DNA from: Pseudomonas mandelii
Lineage (GTDB): Bacteria; Pseudomonadota; Gammaproteobacteria; Pseudomonadales; Pseudomonadaceae
Reading direction: 5' to 3'
Length of the DNA stretch: 64,000 nt
NCBI RefSeq assembly: GCF_024138395.1
Contig: NZ_JAMYDU010000002.1
Coordinates: 585,782 to 649,781 of the forward strand
Positions 8,251 to 18,617 of the stretch are shown here, one piece after another. The translations under genes were made by a program, and so were the position numbers. Below the pieces are notes generated by a model. The model was not told the origin of the DNA. It was given only the letters and a program-made list of their open reading frames with translations, and searched no databases. Every line of letters starts with the position of its first letter. The first letter of the stretch is position 1.

Positions 8251-8354
8251 ATCAAAAGATCGCAGCCTTCGGCAGCTCCTACATTGATCCGTTTGCCGCA
8301 AATATTGCGGATGGACATTGAATCTGTAGGAGCTGCCGAAGGCTGCGATCTTTT
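8251..8354. repeat. REP pair, family B
   Basis: Inverted pair of GATCGCAGCCTTCGGCAGCTCCTACA units flanking a 40-base spacer. Confidence 0.85.
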
Positions 8355-8372
8355 AAAGTCGGGGATATTTAG

Positions 8373-8669
8373 ATGGACGTGAGCAAGACCAAAAGCAGCT
8401 TCTACCGCCGATTATACGTGGCGTACCTGATCGACAGCGGGCTGGCCAGCAGTGTCCCGGCGTTGACCGAAGTCACCGGCATGCCTCGGCGCACGGCTCA
8501 GGACACGATTGCGGCATTGGCGGATCTGGATATCGTTTGTGAATTCGAGCAGGAAGAAGGCGCGCGCAACCATGCAGGAAGCTATCGGATTCGCGAGTGG
8601 GGGGCGATTGATCGGGGGTGGATCGAGCGCAATCTGCGGCAGATCAAAGCGGTGTTGGAATACCCCTGA
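8373..8669 (+). CDS. Small winged-helix/HTH DNA-binding protein
   Basis: A 98-residue protein. Residues about 8-55 form a helix-turn-helix pattern (YVAYLIDSGLASSVPALTEV, then TGMPRRTAQDTIAALADLDI), in which MPRRTAQDTIAAL would be the recognition helix. The C-terminal part has a short beta wing and a Trp-rich end (WGAIDRGWIERNL). A GGGGA site precedes the ATG. This matches small winged-helix proteins common in Pseudomonas; the target is unknown. It lies between two REP pairs and is likely monocistronic. Confidence 0.75.
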   Translation: MDVSKTKSSFYRRLYVAYLIDSGLASSVPALTEVTGMPRRTAQDTIAALADLDIVCEFEQEEGARNHAGSYRIREWGAIDRGWIERNLRQIKAVLEYP

Positions 8670-8695
8670 ATTCCTGCGGTGATAGGGCTGACGCC

Positions 8696-8787
8696 TTCGC
8701 GGGCAAGCCCGCTCCCACAAGGTTCAACGGTGTGGCATAGAAGGTAGTCACACCACAGATCCCTGTGGGAGCGGGCTTGCCCGCGAA
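8696..8787. repeat. REP pair, family A
   Basis: Inverted units TTCGCGGGCAAGCCCGCTCC and GGAGCGGGCTTGCCCGCGAA between the convergent HTH and elaA genes. Confidence 0.85.
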
Positions 8788-8794
8788 GAGGCCC

Positions 8795-9247
8795 TCAAGA
8801 ACGACGCATCCCGATATGCGGAATGTCATCCTCCAGATATTCCTCACCCACCACCACAAACCCGTACCGCCCGTAATACCCCTGCAAATGCGCCTGGGCC
8901 GAGAGGTAAATCGGCACTTCAGGCCAGCGTTTGGCGACCTGTTTCAATGCCTGGCTCATCATTTCATGCCCAAGCCCGGTGCCGCGTGCAGCGGGAGCAA
9001 TGATCACCCGGCCAATCACCACGTCGCCGCCCTGTAACTCCGGGTCGAGCAATCGCAGATAAGCCACCAGCCGATCCCCATTCCAGCCCATCAAATGGCA
9101 GGTGTCACCTTCCAGATCCTGGCCATCGATGTCCTGATAAAGGCATTTCTGCTCGACGATGAACACCTCGGTGCGCAACTGCAAAATGGCATAAAGCTGC
9201 TCTTTACCCAGATCGCTGTGGTGCTTGCAGACCCAATCGATTGTCAT
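8795..9247 (-). CDS. elaA: ElaA-family GNAT N-acetyltransferase
   Basis: 150 residues, the usual ElaA length. The N-terminal LYAILQLRTEVFIVEQKCLY stretch is the ElaA hallmark. Acetyl-CoA binding is indicated by VIIAPAARGTGLGHEMM (Arg/Gln-x-x-Gly-x-Gly/Ala loop), and the C-terminal YYGRYGF is typical of GNAT folds. The protein is cytoplasmic and the acetyl acceptor is unknown. An AAGGAA site precedes the ATG. It converges with the HTH gene across a REP pair and is transcribed away from the solute-binding protein gene. Confidence 0.9.
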   Translation of the reverse strand: MTIDWVCKHHSDLGKEQLYAILQLRTEVFIVEQKCLYQDIDGQDLEGDTCHLMGWNGDRLVAYLRLLDPELQGGDVVIGRVIIAPAARGTGLGHEMMSQALKQVAKRWPEVPIYLSAQAHLQGYYGRYGFVVVGEEYLEDDIPHIGMRRS

Positions 9248-9506
9248 CTTCAGATTCCTTGAACAAGGTTGCTCCGATACTAGGCGTCCTGACGCAGGAT
9301 GTCTTTATGGCAAAGAAATCTGTGACAAAGGCCAAAATGCCATCATTCATTTCTCGCGAGATTGTCTTCTTTGTGTAATCTGCGATGTAGCGCTGTGCAA
9401 TGTGGTCGATAAGCTAATGTTAGGACCTGGGTTTCGCCGGTAAAGGGGCCTTGGAGTTTTGGCTGAAAAACACGTCGGGCAGCCCGCCCGCTAAGGATTT
9501 TCTGGC

Positions 9507-10244
9507 ATGCCGCGATTGCATCGAGCGTTTGCTTTGATTGGATTGCTGTTGCTGACACAGAGTGCGGCAGCGCAAAAGCTGCGCCTGGTAGCCGATGCCT
9601 GGCCACCCTTTACCGACGCCACGCTGGTCAATGGTGGATTGGCCACGGACATCGTCAGCACTGCGCTGGCCCGGGCCGGTTATGCCAGTGATTTCGAACA
9701 GGTGCCTTGGGCGCGTGCCTTGTTTGGGGTAGGTGAGGGGCGTTACGACGTGCTGATCAACGCCTGGTACACCGACGAGCGCACGAAGCTGGGGCAGTTT
9801 TCCGGCGAGTACCTGCTCAACCGCGTGCGCTTTCTCAAGCGCAAAGACACGCCGATCGAATTCAAAAACCTGCACCAACTGCACACTTACCCGATAGCGG
9901 TGGTACGCGGTTATGCCTATTCGCAAGCATTCGACGACGATGTGTCGCTGCAGAAAGTTCCGGTGCATAGCTTCGCCATGGCGGTGCGCATGGTCGCGGC
10001 CGACCGGGTCAAGCTGACCCTGGAAGACGAGTTCGTCGCCCGGTATTACCTGGCGCGGGAATCATCCAAGGTGCGCGATGCCGTGGAGTTTTTACCCAAG
10101 TCGTTGAGCGAGAACAGCCTGCATATTCTGGTGAGCCTGAAGAACCCGCAGCATGAACAGATCGTCGCCGGTTTCGACCGTGAGATTGCGGCGATGAAGG
10201 CTGATGGCAGTTATGAGAAATTGCTCAAGCAGCATGGGATGTAA
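9507..10244 (+). CDS. Periplasmic solute-binding protein, family 3
   Basis: A 245-residue exported protein: signal peptide MPRLHRAFALIGLLLLTQSAAA with cleavage after Ala22, then the SBP family 3 fold (LRLVADAWPPFT near the mature N-terminus, GGLATDIVSTALARAG, GRYDVLINAWYTDER, and the FAMAVRMVAADRVKL segment). This class is common in Pseudomonas as stand-alone amino-acid-binding-like proteins, often without ABC partners; none is adjacent here. An AAGGA site precedes the ATG. The missing permease and ATPase leave open a sensory or orphan role. Confidence 0.85.
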   Translation: MPRLHRAFALIGLLLLTQSAAAQKLRLVADAWPPFTDATLVNGGLATDIVSTALARAGYASDFEQVPWARALFGVGEGRYDVLINAWYTDERTKLGQFSGEYLLNRVRFLKRKDTPIEFKNLHQLHTYPIAVVRGYAYSQAFDDDVSLQKVPVHSFAMAVRMVAADRVKLTLEDEFVARYYLARESSKVRDAVEFLPKSLSENSLHILVSLKNPQHEQIVAGFDREIAAMKADGSYEKLLKQHGM

Positions 10245-10276
10245 TCTGAAAGGTCTGAGGTGTCTGAGCTGACGCC

Positions 10277-10368
10277 TTCGCGGGCAAGCCTCGCTCCTAC
10301 AGATTTAGTGTCGGGCAAAAATCCCGTGGCCGACACTAAATCTGTAGGAGCCGAGGCTTGCCCGCGAA
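10277..10368. repeat. REP pair, family A, with extended palindrome
   Basis: The REP arms continue inward into AGATTTAGTGTCGG / CCGACACTAAATCT, so almost the whole 92 bases form one palindrome. It lies between convergent genes. Confidence 0.85.
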
Positions 10369-10393
10369 GAGGTCGGCCCAGTCACTACAAATC

Positions 10394-12577
10394 TCAGGCT
10401 TCGCTCGTATCCTTGATGAGATGCGCCGCCAACGTCCGCAACGGCCCCAGCTGCCGGCAGATCAACGCCAGTTGCGTCTGCACCAACCGCTGCCCTTCAT
10501 CGATTTCATCCGGCATCTGCTCAAGCCCATTGGCCAGCGCTTCTTCCTCATCACTCTGAATCGCAATCGGCTGTTTGCTCGCCAGGCCTTGGGCGATTTC
10601 GTCAAGGCTGGCAGCCAGGTTCACACCGGCGCCGTCGATCAAATGCTCGCGCACATCCGACGGTAGTTGGGTTTCACGGTGTGCCCCCAGCCCCGATAAA
10701 TAACTGAGCAAGGTGTGCGACAGCACCAGGAAACGGAACCCGACGTCTGCTTCCTTACGAAAGTGCCCCGGCTCCATCAGCATGTTGGCCAGCGTCGTCG
10801 ACAACGCGGCATCGGCATTGTGCGCGTTGCGTCGGGCCAAGCGATAAGCCAGGTCGTCGCTTTTGCCGGCGGCGTATTGCTGCATGATCTGGCGCAGGTA
10901 AATGCTGTTGCAGGTCAGGGTGTTGGCCAGCACCTTGTTCAGGCGTCGACCCTGCCAGTCCGGCAGGAACAGGAATACCGCCAGCCCGGCGATCAGGCTG
11001 CCGAGCAAGGTATCGAACAGTCGCGGCAGAAGCAGGCCATAACCATCGCCCACCTGGTTGAAGCAGAACAGCACCATGAGCGTGATCGCGGCAGTCGCCA
11101 GGGTGTAGCGAGTGGTGCGGTTGGTAAAGAACACGACCCCGGCAACAATCGCGAAGCACGACTGTACCAACGGATTCGGAAACAGATCGAACAACGCCCA
11201 GGCCACGGTCAGGCCGATGGCGGTGCCGATGATCCGCTGCCCGAGTTTGCGCCGGGTGGCGCCGTAGTTCGGCTGACAGACAAACAGCGTGGTGAGAATG
11301 ATCCAGTAACCTTGCGACGGGTGGATCAAATGCACCATGCCGTAGCCGATGCTCAAGGCCAGGGGCAGGCGCAGGGCATGGCGGAACAGTAACGAGGTCG
11401 GCGTCAGCTGCGTGCGCAAGCGTATCCAGACATCCTTGAGGCTGCGTGGCGAACGGTCGAGCAGGCTGCTGTCGGTGGCATCTGCGAGCGCATCGGGGTT
11501 GCTGGCGTCGCTGAGCAAACGGTCGAGGGTACCGAGGTTGGCCGCCAATGCTCGCAACGAACGCAGCAGACCGCGCCAGGCCGGATTGCTCTGGATGCGC
11601 AGGTGTTCGAGGGACGCGTGCAGGTCGCTCAGGGCCTCGGCGAAGCTTGCGTCATAGATGAACGGTTGACGCATCTGGATCGACTCGGCCAACGCGCGGC
11701 AAGCCTTGCCTTGCTGGCGCAGCAGGCGCTGACAGCGGAACAGCACGTCGCTGTGGAAGAATGCTTCGGCCAGCGCGTTGTAGGGGTAGTGCGAGGAACT
11801 GGCGCGCTCGTGGATGTCCTGGGCGAGGAAGTACAGCTTCAGATAACGGCTGACTTTCACCCCCGGCCGACCGTCGCCGACCCGATGCAGGATGATTTCC
11901 TTGGCGGCGTTCAAGGCCGCGACCACCCGACCATTCTGTTGCGCCAGTTCCAGCCGCTGCGCCTCCACGTCCATCTGCCGGATCGGTTCGAACAGCGACG
12001 ATTTCAGCTTCAGGTAATAACCCAGTTCACGGAACAACCGCGCCAGGCTTTGCTGCACCGGCTGGTTGGAAAACAGCACCTGCCATAGCACCGAGAGCAA
12101 GCCGTACCAGGCTGCACCGGCCACCAGCAGCACCGGTTCGTGCCAGAAATCAGTGACGGCGCCGCCGCGCTGGTCCACGCCGATCATCGTGTAGACCGAC
12201 AGAATCAGTGTTGCCGAAGCAATCGCGCCATAACGTTCGCCCAGCGCGCCGAGCATGGTCAGGCAGAAGCTGGCCAGCGCAAAAGCGATGATAAAGAGGA
12301 CGGGGTAGGGGAAGAGCAGTTCGACGGACAGAGCAGCGACCATAAAACACACCAGCGTCACCGCGAGCGCGTTGAGGCGGCCCTGCCAACTGTCGTCGGT
12401 TTCGGCCAGGGCGCTGGCGATGATCCCCAGGAACAATGGGATCAGCAGCCCCATTTCATCCTGATACCAACACAGCGCCATGGTGCCGGTCAGGGCGATG
12501 AATACCCGCACGCTGTAGCTGAATTTATCCAGCGCCCAGAGGCGACGCAGAGACTGCCGAAATGTGGTCGATGACAT
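10394..12577 (-). CDS. yccS: YccS/YhfK-family inner-membrane protein
   Basis: A 727-residue integral membrane protein with two hydrophobic blocks: residues about 20-170 (including LIPLFLGIIASALAETDDSW) and 400-540 (LALSIGYGMVHLIHPSQGYW, then WIILTTLFVCQPNYG). They are separated by a long soluble helical region. This is the duplicated FUSC/YccS-YhfK arrangement related to aromatic-acid exporters of the AaeB type. The EADDSW-like loop after the third helix and the PNYGATRRKLGQRIIGT segment are characteristic. A GGAAGG site lies upstream of the ATG. The substrate is unknown. It is transcribed alone, bounded by REP pairs. Confidence 0.9.
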   Translation of the reverse strand: MSSTTFRQSLRRLWALDKFSYSVRVFIALTGTMALCWYQDEMGLLIPLFLGIIASALAETDDSWQGRLNALAVTLVCFMVAALSVELLFPYPVLFIIAFALASFCLTMLGALGERYGAIASATLILSVYTMIGVDQRGGAVTDFWHEPVLLVAGAAWYGLLSVLWQVLFSNQPVQQSLARLFRELGYYLKLKSSLFEPIRQMDVEAQRLELAQQNGRVVAALNAAKEIILHRVGDGRPGVKVSRYLKLYFLAQDIHERASSSHYPYNALAEAFFHSDVLFRCQRLLRQQGKACRALAESIQMRQPFIYDASFAEALSDLHASLEHLRIQSNPAWRGLLRSLRALAANLGTLDRLLSDASNPDALADATDSSLLDRSPRSLKDVWIRLRTQLTPTSLLFRHALRLPLALSIGYGMVHLIHPSQGYWIILTTLFVCQPNYGATRRKLGQRIIGTAIGLTVAWALFDLFPNPLVQSCFAIVAGVVFFTNRTTRYTLATAAITLMVLFCFNQVGDGYGLLLPRLFDTLLGSLIAGLAVFLFLPDWQGRRLNKVLANTLTCNSIYLRQIMQQYAAGKSDDLAYRLARRNAHNADAALSTTLANMLMEPGHFRKEADVGFRFLVLSHTLLSYLSGLGAHRETQLPSDVREHLIDGAGVNLAASLDEIAQGLASKQPIAIQSDEEEALANGLEQMPDEIDEGQRLVQTQLALICRQLGPLRTLAAHLIKDTSEA

Positions 12578-12704
12578 GAAGTGCGAAGGCCTTCCGAGGC
12601 AATGACGCTAAATTGAGCCACTAATGACGCCGACGCAATGGCGCCGATCACATCTGACAGCAAAATCTGTTCCTTGCGCGTTCTGTGTTGCCTGTCAGGA
12701 CGCC

Positions 12705-12787
12705 TTCGCGGGCAAGGCTCGCTCCTACAGGTCCACAGTATTATTCGCGAACACCGGGAACCTGTAGGAGCGAGGCTTGCCCGCGAA
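12705..12787. repeat. REP pair, family A
   Basis: Inverted TTCGCGGGCAAGGCTCGCTC / GAGCGAGGCTTGCCCGCGAA units between yccS and the flavoprotein gene. Confidence 0.85.
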
Positions 12788-12805
12788 GAACGATAACGCA
12801 GTCAA

Positions 12806-13984
12806 TCAGACAAATTGCGCGGCGGCGTAACCGGAGGCCCAGGCCCACTGGAAGTTGAAACCACCCAGATGCCCGGTGACGTCGAGCACTTCGCCGATGA
12901 AATACAGACCCGGACTTTTCAGCGATTCCATGGTCTTGGATGACACTTCACGCGTATCGACACCGCCGAGGGTCACTTCGGCAGTGCGATAGCCTTCAGT
13001 GCCGGCCGGCACGATTTTCCAGCTCGCCAGTTTTTCGGCGATGTCCGCCAGTTCGGCGTGGGTGTACTGCTTCATTGGTTTGGAGACGAACCAGTTATCC
13101 GCCAGCAGATTGGCCATCTTCTTGGTGAAGATTTCACCAAGCAAGGTTTTCAACTCGCTATTAGGGCGTTCGACCTGCTGCTGTTGCAGCCAGCTCGGCA
13201 CGTCGTGATCTGGCATCAGGTTGATTTCCACCGTGTCGCCGGATTCCCAGAACGACGAAATCTGCAAAATCGCCGGCCCGCTGAGGCCGCGATGAGTGAA
13301 CAGGATGTTCTCGCGGAAACTCTGGTCGTTGCAGCTCACCAGACAATCCACCGACGTACCGGACAGCTCGGTGCAAAGCTCCTTGAGCTGATCGGTGATG
13401 GTGAACGGCACGAGGCCGGCGCGGGTTGGCAGCAAGTCGTGGCCGAATTGCTTGGCGACCTGATAACCGAAACCGGTGGCGCCGAGGGTCGGAATCGACA
13501 GGCCACCGGTGGCAATCACCAGAGATTCACAGGTAATTTGGTCGAGGGTGGTTTGCAGCAGGTAGCCGCTTTCCATTTTTTCGATGTGCTGGATCGAGGT
13601 GTCCAGGTGCAGGCTGACGCCAACCTGATCGCACTCGTTGAGCAGCATTTCGAGGATGTCGCTGGATTTGTTATCGCAGAACAACTGGCCGAGTTTCTTC
13701 TCGTGATACGGCACGCCGTGCTTGGCCACCAGACCGATGAAATCCCACTGGGTGTAGCGCGCCAGCGCGGATTTGCAGAAGTGTTCGTTCTGCGAGAGGA
13801 AATTGCCCGGTTCGGTGTACATGTTGGTGAAATTGCAGCGTCCACCGCCCGACATGAGGATTTTCTTGCCGGCCTTGTTCGCATGGTCAAGCAACATCAC
13901 CTTGCGCCCGCGCCCGGCGGCGGTCAGCGCACACATCAACCCTGCGGCGCCAGCGCCAATGATCACGACTTCGGTAGAGCGCAA
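12806..13984 (-). CDS. HI0933/YhiN-family NAD(P)/FAD-dependent oxidoreductase
   Basis: About 392 residues. The N-terminal dinucleotide-binding motif VVIIGAGAAGLMCALTAAGR, the SGGGRCNFTN signature that defines the HI0933 (BaiN/YhiN) family, a central SLVIATGGLSIPTLGATG and a C-terminal LYFIGEVLDVTGHLGGFNFQ FAD segment are all present. These flavoproteins are cytoplasmic and their physiological substrate is mostly unknown. The frame has no ATG near its start. I chose the TTG at 13984 because GAGGAC lies about 5 bases upstream; another TTG at 14002 is possible. It is followed downstream by a REP pair. Confidence 0.88.
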   Translation of the reverse strand: MRSTEVVIIGAGAAGLMCALTAAGRGRKVMLLDHANKAGKKILMSGGGRCNFTNMYTEPGNFLSQNEHFCKSALARYTQWDFIGLVAKHGVPYHEKKLGQLFCDNKSSDILEMLLNECDQVGVSLHLDTSIQHIEKMESGYLLQTTLDQITCESLVIATGGLSIPTLGATGFGYQVAKQFGHDLLPTRAGLVPFTITDQLKELCTELSGTSVDCLVSCNDQSFRENILFTHRGLSGPAILQISSFWESGDTVEINLMPDHDVPSWLQQQQVERPNSELKTLLGEIFTKKMANLLADNWFVSKPMKQYTHAELADIAEKLASWKIVPAGTEGYRTAEVTLGGVDTREVSSKTMESLKSPGLYFIGEVLDVTGHLGGFNFQWAWASGYAAAQFV

Positions 13985-14025
13985 AACGGTGTCCTCACAC
14001 AAATCTCAGGGCTAACCCAGGTCCC

Positions 14026-14115
14026 GTAGGAGCGAGGCTTGCCCGCGAAGAACGATTACACGGTGAATCAGGTAGACCGAGTTATCGTTCTTCGCGGGCA
14101 AGCCTCGCTCCTACA
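14026..14115. repeat. REP pair, family A
   Basis: Inverted GTAGGAGCGAGGCTTGCCCG units between dbpA and the flavoprotein gene. Confidence 0.85.
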
Positions 14116-14133
14116 GGGGGGGCGGTGGCGGTT

Positions 14134-15519
<1,386 letters not shown>

Positions 15520-15598
15520 GGGACTGGCCTGCAAAACAAAATGTCGCGCAGTGTATCAGTCTCGCGCTCTGCACCTGCAAGTTCTGGACGAATAGCGT

Positions 15599-15700
15599 GT
15601 AGCAGCTGTCGAGGCACGAGGCTGCGTTGCGTGTCCGCAGGACCGCCCCCGGGGGCCGCTTCGCAGCCCAACGCAGCCTCGTGCCTCGGCAGCTGCTACA
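15599..15700. repeat. Family C large inverted repeat
   Basis: Arms GTAGCAGCTGTCGAGGCACG / CGTGCCTCGGCAGCTGCTAC around a GC-rich core (GGACCGCCCCCGGGGGCCGC) between the convergent-side end of mdtD and the dbpA start. Confidence 0.85.
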
Positions 15701-15702
15701 AG

Positions 15703-17130
15703 TCAGTGTTCTATATCGTGTTCGCGGCTGGCCATCCGTCGGCCATCCTTGGGTGAAAGCTGCGAGAAGATCGTTGCAGCCAGCATCGCCATGATTCCGA
15801 CCGTCACAAACGTCAGCTGGAACGCGCCCAGAACAGTGTCCACACCGTCATTGCCGATCTCTGCCGTGAAGCCGCCGAGCAGGGCGCCGGCGCAGGCCAC
15901 GCCGAGGCTCAGGGACAATTGCGCGACTACCGACAACAGACTGTTGCCGCTGCTGGCGCTGGCGTCGTCGAGGTCGATCAGGGTGACGGTGTTCATCGCG
16001 GTGAACTGCAAGGAGTTGATCGCCCCCAGAATCGCCAATTGAGCCAGCAGCAGCCAATACGGCGTCTGCTCGCTGACCAGGCCCATGCTCGCCAGCATGA
16101 TCCCCAGCGCCAGTGTGTTGCCGGTCAGCACGGCGCGGTAGCCGAAACGTTCGATCAGCGGCCGCGCCACTGACTTGGCGACCATCGCGGCCGCAGCCAG
16201 GGGCAGCATGCTCATCCCGGCCTGTGACGGCGAATAACCCAGTGCCACTTGCAGCAGCAACGGCACCAGGAACGGCAATGCGCCGCTGCCGAGGCGAGCG
16301 AACAGATTGCCGAGGATGCCAACGGCGAAGGTCCGGGTCTTGAACAATGATGGCGCAAACAGCGGATTGTCGATGTGCCCGGCCCGCAGCCAATACGCCG
16401 CCAGGCACGCCATGCCGCCAAACAGCAGCAACATCACCCGCAAGTGCGGCAGGTGCAGTTCGCCGAGGCCTTCCATGGCGATGGTGATCAGCACCATCGC
16501 CGCGCCGAACAGTAAAAAGCCCAGGCTATCGAAGCGGGTGCGTTCGCTGCCGCGCAGGTCGGGAATGAATTTCCATACCGCGTAGCAACCGAGGACGCCC
16601 ACCGGCAGGTTGATCAGAAAGATCCAGTGCCAGGTCAGGTATTGCACCATCCAGCCGCCCATGGTCGGGCCGATCAGCGGGCCGAGCAGGCCGGGAATGG
16701 TGATGAAACCCATGATCCGCACCAGCTCCGAGCGTGGATATGCGCGCAGCACCACCAATCGCCCGACCGGCAGCATCAAGGCGCCACCCAAGCCCTGAAT
16801 CACCCGGGCGCCGATGAGCATGCTCAGGGTGTTGGATAAGGCGCAGAGCAATGAGCCGAAGCTGAACAGGAGGATCGCGCCGAAGAAGATTTTCCGGGTG
16901 CCGAAGCGGTCGGCGATCCAGCCGGAGGCGGGGATCAACAAGGCGACGGTGAGCATGTAGGCGATGATTACGCCCTGCATGCGCAGCGGGTCTTCGGCCA
17001 AGTCCCGGGCCATGGCGGGGAGGGCGGTGTTGAGGATCGTCCCGTCGAGGGATTGCATGAAGAAGGCAATGGCCACAACCCACGGTACCCAGCGGGCGGT
17101 GACAGCGTCGAGAGGTGGGCGGTTGGGCAT
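15703..17130 (-). CDS. mdtD: MFS drug exporter, DHA2 family, MdtD-like
   Basis: A 475-residue inner-membrane transporter with 14 predicted helices. DHA2 features are clear: the LDGTILNTALPAMARDL N-terminus, motif A between helices 2 and 3 (GWIADRFGTRKIF), VIQGLGGALMLPVGRLVVL, and antiporter motif C (GLLGPLIGPTMGGWMV) in helix 5. Such proteins export small toxic compounds by proton antiport. In other Pseudomonas this paralogue is annotated MdtD although the mdtABC-baeSR context is absent here. The gene is alone between a family C repeat and a family D REP pair; no regulator is adjacent. Confidence 0.88.
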   Translation of the reverse strand: MPNRPPLDAVTARWVPWVVAIAFFMQSLDGTILNTALPAMARDLAEDPLRMQGVIIAYMLTVALLIPASGWIADRFGTRKIFFGAILLFSFGSLLCALSNTLSMLIGARVIQGLGGALMLPVGRLVVLRAYPRSELVRIMGFITIPGLLGPLIGPTMGGWMVQYLTWHWIFLINLPVGVLGCYAVWKFIPDLRGSERTRFDSLGFLLFGAAMVLITIAMEGLGELHLPHLRVMLLLFGGMACLAAYWLRAGHIDNPLFAPSLFKTRTFAVGILGNLFARLGSGALPFLVPLLLQVALGYSPSQAGMSMLPLAAAAMVAKSVARPLIERFGYRAVLTGNTLALGIMLASMGLVSEQTPYWLLLAQLAILGAINSLQFTAMNTVTLIDLDDASASSGNSLLSVVAQLSLSLGVACAGALLGGFTAEIGNDGVDTVLGAFQLTFVTVGIMAMLAATIFSQLSPKDGRRMASREHDIEH

Positions 17131-17152
17131 GGGACCTCTTGTGGGCGGAGAT

Positions 17153-17263
17153 GATCATTCCCATGCTCCGCGTGGGAATGCATCCTGTGACGCTCTGCGT
17201 CACGCCTGCAATGGGACGCGGAGCGTCCCGGGCGGCATTCCCACGCAGAGCGTGGGAACGATC
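17153..17263. repeat. REP pair, family D (GATCGTTCCCACGC type)
   Basis: Inverted GATCATTCCCATGCTCCGCG and CGCAGAGCGTGGGAACGATC arms with inner GACGCTCTGCGTC-type stems. It belongs to the same family that flanks the RAYT gene at 63 kb. Confidence 0.85.
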
Positions 17264-17267
17264 TGTG

Positions 17268-18617
17268 TCAGAGCGTCAACGTCAGTCGGCTGACGAGCGC
17301 GCCCGGCAATAACGCCGAAGCAGTCGCCCGCTGACTGTAGGTGCTGGCCGACAACATCAGCTCGCGTTCCTCGGTCAACGCTTCCAGCTGCGAACCGAGC
17401 AGGCTGTAGACGCTGTCATCAAACCGCATGGTGCTGACCGGTGCCTGAATCTCGCCGTTCTCGACCCAGAAGGTCGCGAATCGCGTCATGCCGGTCAGGC
17501 GCGCCGCCGGTTGGTCCGAGTAGTTCAGGTACCACAGGTTGCTGATGTAGAGCCCGGTGCCGAGGCGCTTGAGAATGTCTGCCTGCTCCAGGTTGCCGCC
17601 TTGCATGACCAGCGCTGTCGGGTATTCATGGCTGCTGGCGCCGTTGGCAGTGAGGTCGTATTCAGCGGCGCTGCGGGAACTGATTAGTCGGGCATTGGCC
17701 ATGCCTTTGGCGATCAATCCCAGATCATCGCGAGGATAACCTTCGTCGGAAAACGCCGGACTCAAGGAACCGCTGACCTGCTCACTCAGCCATACGTTGG
17801 GGCTGAAGCAGGTTTCGCTGGCGTAGAACTTCTGCAACGGGCTCTGTTTGCTGGCAATTGCCTGCGCCGAAAAACCGCCCCAGCTCAGCATGCCCATGAT
17901 TTCTTCCAGCGCTGCCGGCGCCAGGTAGGCGCGGTATTCGCCGGGCGGCAGCGTGCGCAACGGCCGCCCGAGAAACGCCAACTGCTCGCGCGCTTGCGCA
18001 AAGCGTCTGGCAAACCCTTCACTGTTCCAGTCATGCCCGGCATAGCTGGCTTTCACCGCCTGACCGTTTTCATGGAACAGGCTGAAATCGAAGTTGAAGC
18101 TGTTGGCCTGATGCCAGCCGAACGCGCCCGAGGAACTGGCGAAACCGCGACTGATCGGCCCGGCGGCATAGAAGCCGACTAGATCCAGCCCCTCGGCAGC
18201 CTCGGTAATTTCAGCGACCACTTGCTCGGTGTCCGGCAGCGGATGCTCCTGCACGTTGTTGCTCTGCCAGTCGTTCTGGTTAAGCAGCAGGTATGGATCC
18301 TGAGGCAGCAGTGGCAGGGTTTCGCGCAACTGTTGCAGGCCTTCGGCCAGACGCTGAAGATCGACTTCGGGGTCGCCCGACAGCGTGATATTCAGATCGG
18401 CATGACGACCATCGTTGATCAGTTTGAACCCGACACTCGCCTGCTGCACCTGCCCGACCTGACGGACCTTGGCGTGGTTGAAACGCACGAAAGCCGACGA
18501 CTCGGCGGCGTAGCTGAGGGTGAATTGCTCCGGCGTGCACAGCGCGTCGCGCAGCCAATTGACCAGGTCCTTGAACGACTCGGCCTGGCTATTTGAAGTG
18601 CTCGTGGAAGTACTCAT
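17268..18617 (-). CDS. TldE/PmbA-like protein
   Basis: A 449-residue member of the TldD/PmbA (peptidase U62) family. It lacks the HExxxH zinc motif of its upstream partner and so corresponds to the non-catalytic TldE-type subunit. The C-terminal part (LTGMTRFATFWVENGEIQAP) matches the family's conserved TRGTFWIENGEI-like segment. TldD/TldE heterodimers are cytoplasmic proteases that degrade unfolded or leader peptides. Its start overlaps the stop of the TldD-like gene by one base (TGATG), so translation is coupled. This is likely a second, paralogous pair, because the proteins do not look like the standard long-known Pseudomonas TldD/PmbA. Confidence 0.88.
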   Translation of the reverse strand: MSTSTSTSNSQAESFKDLVNWLRDALCTPEQFTLSYAAESSAFVRFNHAKVRQVGQVQQASVGFKLINDGRHADLNITLSGDPEVDLQRLAEGLQQLRETLPLLPQDPYLLLNQNDWQSNNVQEHPLPDTEQVVAEITEAAEGLDLVGFYAAGPISRGFASSSGAFGWHQANSFNFDFSLFHENGQAVKASYAGHDWNSEGFARRFAQAREQLAFLGRPLRTLPPGEYRAYLAPAALEEIMGMLSWGGFSAQAIASKQSPLQKFYASETCFSPNVWLSEQVSGSLSPAFSDEGYPRDDLGLIAKGMANARLISSRSAAEYDLTANGASSHEYPTALVMQGGNLEQADILKRLGTGLYISNLWYLNYSDQPAARLTGMTRFATFWVENGEIQAPVSTMRFDDSVYSLLGSQLEALTEERELMLSASTYSQRATASALLPGALVSRLTLTL

